From: Aporophyla lueneburgensis
Taxonomy: Eukaryota > Arthropoda > Insecta > Lepidoptera > Noctuidae
Direction of reading: 5' to 3'
NCBI GenBank assembly: GCA_932294355.1
Contig: OW028753.1
Span: forward strand, 4,657,501-4,721,500
Length of the DNA: 64,000 nucleotides
Shown here: piece after piece, positions 61,546-64,000 of the stretch
Layout of the letters: every line of letters begins with the position of its first letter
Position numbering within the stretch: the first letter of the stretch is position 1
Position numbers and translations under genes: made by a program
The notes under the pieces: generated by a model
The model's database searches: none
Told to the model about the DNA's origin: nothing
The model's input: the letters and a program-made list of their open reading frames with translations, nothing else

Positions 61546-62112
61546 GTAGATAGATGAGTAAAGTTTGTTTATCATATTAAACAAACGTGTTGTGTTGTTT
61601 GTGTGTGTCATAAAGGTGTTGAAAAAAATACCCTTTAATTGTAATAAAAAATACTTGATTTTAATGAATGTTTCACAAACATTCATTAAAATTAAGTATT
61701 TTTTATTACGTGATTTAATTGTGAACCAAAAACGTGATTTTTTAGGAATTGTAATCCAGATGTTTGTTAGAAGAATACTAAGCTTATTTCATTTTTGTAA
61801 AAGTATGTCTAATTAATTAGGCAGAGATTTTGAAGACTAATAGGAATAACTGATTTAATTTAGGGTTTATTGTTACATTTTTAAATGTTCCTAACTAAAA
61901 TAAATGACTATGAGTGAGTAAAAGACAATTTTATTTTACAGTAATGCTATTCTAGTTCTATTAAATTTCAGTCAAAATAGTGCAAGTAGGTATTATTTTT
62001 GTTGTGCCGAATGTTCGGCATCTGAACCGAATTTCGGCCGAATGCCGAAGTTCGGTTCAAACTGCCGAAATTCGGTTGAACCGAATGTGAACCGAATTTC
62101 GGCCCATCCCTA
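61546..62112 (+). other. 3' non-coding part of the hAT element
   Basis: AT-rich. Contains an inverted pair (taaaaaatacttgattttaa tgaatg... with its inverse) near 61640-61710 and subterminal ttcggttcaa repeats near 62040-62100. Confidence 0.6.
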
Positions 62113-62336
62113 TTAATAACTTACACAGTATTGTATAGAATCAAGTTCTTCTAACTTAACAGACAGCTGTGCTGCTGGGGAGTTTGTTCCGCCACTTCTT
62201 CTTCCCAGCTAAAGCACTAGGAAGTGTCGAAGGGCGGGCGTTTTGGGGGGACTGTCTTGTGTAACTTTGACGTTCAAAAAGTGCTGACTCTCAGCCTAGT
62301 TTGAATAAATGACTTTTGATTTTGATTTTGATTTTG

Positions 62337-63440
62337 ATTTTACCACCATACTGTGGTCGCCAATCTGCCATATGTGGCCATTATGGCAAATCCCCCAAAT
62401 TGGGGGAGGCTTATGGTCCAGCAGTGGACATCTTACGGCTGAAATGACGATAATGATCATAATACCATTGTCATCTTCCTCCCCTAAGGTATTCTAACTT
62501 GTTTAAGGTCAGTAGGACAGAACATTTGTGTTCCATAAATCTCTATTAAAATAGCAGTTGTCTTAATGTCTTTCTCAGCCATAATCTTTCCACAATCCAG
62601 CTGTACTTACTCTTTGTTTTTAAGCAATAAAGGTTCAAATGTGGATATAATGCCCCAGATATTCTCAACCCGTTAACCAATATAGATGAAAATAAGTAGG
62701 TAGTATTTTTATTTCATATAGTGACGCGCGCTTTAATTGCGGTTACCAAGTTTACAAACACGTTGTGAATGTGTGTGTAAGCGCAGGAGCTGTCGCGGTA
62801 CCGTCCGAAACAAATGGCGAAGTCAGAAGAGTGTGTGCGTGGTATGTGTTGACGTTACTCACCTCCACGCACACATTCACAGCGTCCTTGTACACTTGTT
62901 TACCACAAGTCTAGCACGCATCGCTTCGTGAGGTAAACATTCTGTAACAGCAGCCTGGAACATTGTTTACTGTACATAAATTTATAATGTAATAGATAAT
63001 TTTGAAGACATTAAGATGACTGTTATTTATTTTCATGCAAATTCTATAACTAGGTATACATTTCTCAACGCAAAGAGCGGGATTTCCGGCGCCCAGGCCA
63101 TAGGTCCGTAACAAAATTCCTTCACGTAACCGTCTTCAATTATAAAAAAAAAACGTTAAAAACAAGGAAAATATTCACTTTATCGATTTAATTAACAATT
63201 AAATATCAATCAACTCGAAACGTTATTTATCTCCCGATGTTTTTATCTGCACAATTCATTGATATTATTACGTGATATGCAATTTGCAACAAAAGATGTT
63301 TTGGTTGCCACTTGCCAGAACTCCACCACAAGATGTACCCACAAAAAAAAACACTACCTAAACATTCCGGTTTTTCAAAAGCATTATCATTGATATCAAT
63401 AAAATAAATTTTAGCCGCCATGCTCAATAGCTATTTTATA
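62337..63440 (+). other. Resumed downstream flank homologous to 37430-38940
   Basis: Repeat tail, then AT-rich DNA including gtgacgcgcgctttaattgc and tttcggttgcc-like blocks shared with the region downstream of copy 2. No gene. The match ends near 63440 (gctcaatagctattt). Confidence 0.65.
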
Positions 63441-63619
63441 TTATGATTAAAGATCTCGGGACAGGAAAAATACACCTTTTTTTGTTTGCAATTTAGAAGT
63501 CCATGATGTTTTTGGCCCGATTTTCTGCACAAGAACCTGCTTTCCTTGTACTGCTTTGGAATGGACAAATAGCTTCATCTTTCTGACCTAACGACTCCAA
63601 GAGGATTCAAAAGTGCTTG

Positions 63620-63879
63620 TCTATACTAATAAAGCTGAAGAGTTTGTTTGTTTGGTTGAACGCGCTAATCTCAGGAACTGCTGGTCGGAATTGAAAAATT
63701 ATTTTTGTATTGGGTAGCCTATTTATTGAGGGAGGTTAGAAGCTATATAATAACACGTTACAATAAAAAAGAACGGAGCAGCAACAAAAAATGGATGAAA
63801 ACTGGCAGGCGATTCAATGCGACGGGACGGGTCAGGGGAGCAAAATTTTGAAGCGGACGAAGTCGCGGGCAGAAGCTAG
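63620..63879 (+). mobile_element. Non-autonomous Helitron-like element
   Basis: Begins TCTATACTAATAAAGCTGAA and ends gcgggcagaagCTAG before T. Shares gaagagtttgtttg and gggtagcctatttattgagg with the other two copies. Confidence 0.7.
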
Positions 63880-63914
63880 TAAGTAATAATTTATTATTTC
63901 TATAATATGATCCG

Positions 63915-64000
63915 TGTGGTGCCAGACGTAAAGAATACCATCACCCCATTTCTTCCCATGGGTGTCGTAAGAGGCGACTAAGGGACTAGAGAATGGGCAG
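63915..64000 (+). repeat. RTE-like tail, cut by window end
   Basis: Matches the 5' part of the repeat at 38284-38500 (cttcccatgggtgtcgtaag aggcgactaaggg). Confidence 0.55.

Larger units (their letters stand above)
58598..62120 (+). mobile_element. hAT DNA transposon, 3.5 kb, with 8-bp target duplication
   Basis: Perfect duplication ttaataac at 58598-58605 and 62113-62120. Termini cagagatgggccgaa at 58606 and, inverted, tagggatgggccgaa ending 62112. Subterminal ttcggccgaa / ttcggttgaaccgaa motifs are repeated at both ends. It carries a near-complete transposase. It lies in the 3' UTR of the CR1-like LINE. Confidence 0.9.
57499..62336 (+). mobile_element. 5'-truncated CR1-like LINE, split by a hAT element
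   Basis: The C-terminal ORF2 fragment is followed by a 3' UTR at 57905-58597 and 62121-62336. The end reads gtttgaataaatgacttttg (attttg)n. The same tail appears in introns 1 and 4 of the betaGRP copies. It landed in an RTE-like tail: the text before 57051 (ctatgcattttac) resumes after 62336 (attttaccaccatactg), as shown by the uninterrupted version at 37420-37450. Confidence 0.7.

Overview
This window looks like lepidopteran (moth or butterfly) nuclear DNA. It is AT-rich, has spliceosomal introns and carries repeat families typical of moths and butterflies (RTE/R1/Jockey/CR1-like LINE tails, tRNA-derived SINEs, Helitron-like elements ending CTAG). Its host genes are a tandem cluster of beta-1,3-glucan recognition proteins (betaGRP/GNBP family, CBM39 + GH16-like), soluble innate immune receptors of insect haemolymph. 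I found no other host genes.

Four gene copies lie on the + strand. Copy 1 (exons 5-8 only; its 5' part is outside the window) spans 500-21102. Copy 2 is 22634-36257, copy 3 is 41147-47516 and copy 4 is 49471-55842. A full copy has 8 coding exons with conserved phases: 136, 225, 170, 134, 167, 225, 143 and 186 bp, giving 461 aa. Copies 3 and 4 read open throughout. Copy 2 has a 7-bp deletion and early stop in exon 1, beside a tandem duplication of that exon. An orphan terminal exon (8b) sits at 39470-39655.

The duplication history can be read directly. A unit of about 18.5 kb starting at 20806 was duplicated with its junction near 39357. Later, copies 3 and 4 arose by unequal crossover between two kinds of terminal exon (8a and 8b), which left a hybrid exon 8 at 47331-47516 with a crossover tract of only 13 bp.

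The rest is largely mobile DNA. Intron 5 of copy 1 has swollen from about 0.68 kb to 17.8 kb. It took in a 5'-truncated Jockey-like LINE (1393-18477, 14-bp target duplication), and that LINE was then split by a 13.4-kb foldback element (4792-18203, exact 9-bp target duplication). Each arm of the foldback element, about 6 kb long, carries roughly 28-30 tandem units of about 181 bp. This is the most unusual object in the window. Intron 1 of copy 2 holds a 4.6-kb DNA element with a two-exon, 816-aa DDE-like transposase. Intron 4 of copy 2 holds a decayed tyrosine-recombinase (Crypton-like) element. Downstream of copy 4, an RTE-like repeat was hit by a CR1-like LINE, which was then hit by a 3.5-kb hAT element with a frameshifted transposase and, at the LINE's 5' edge, by a 0.45-kb hAT-type MITE.

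Coordinates of exons were read from splice sites and cross-checked between paralogues. Family names rest on recognised motifs, without database searches.
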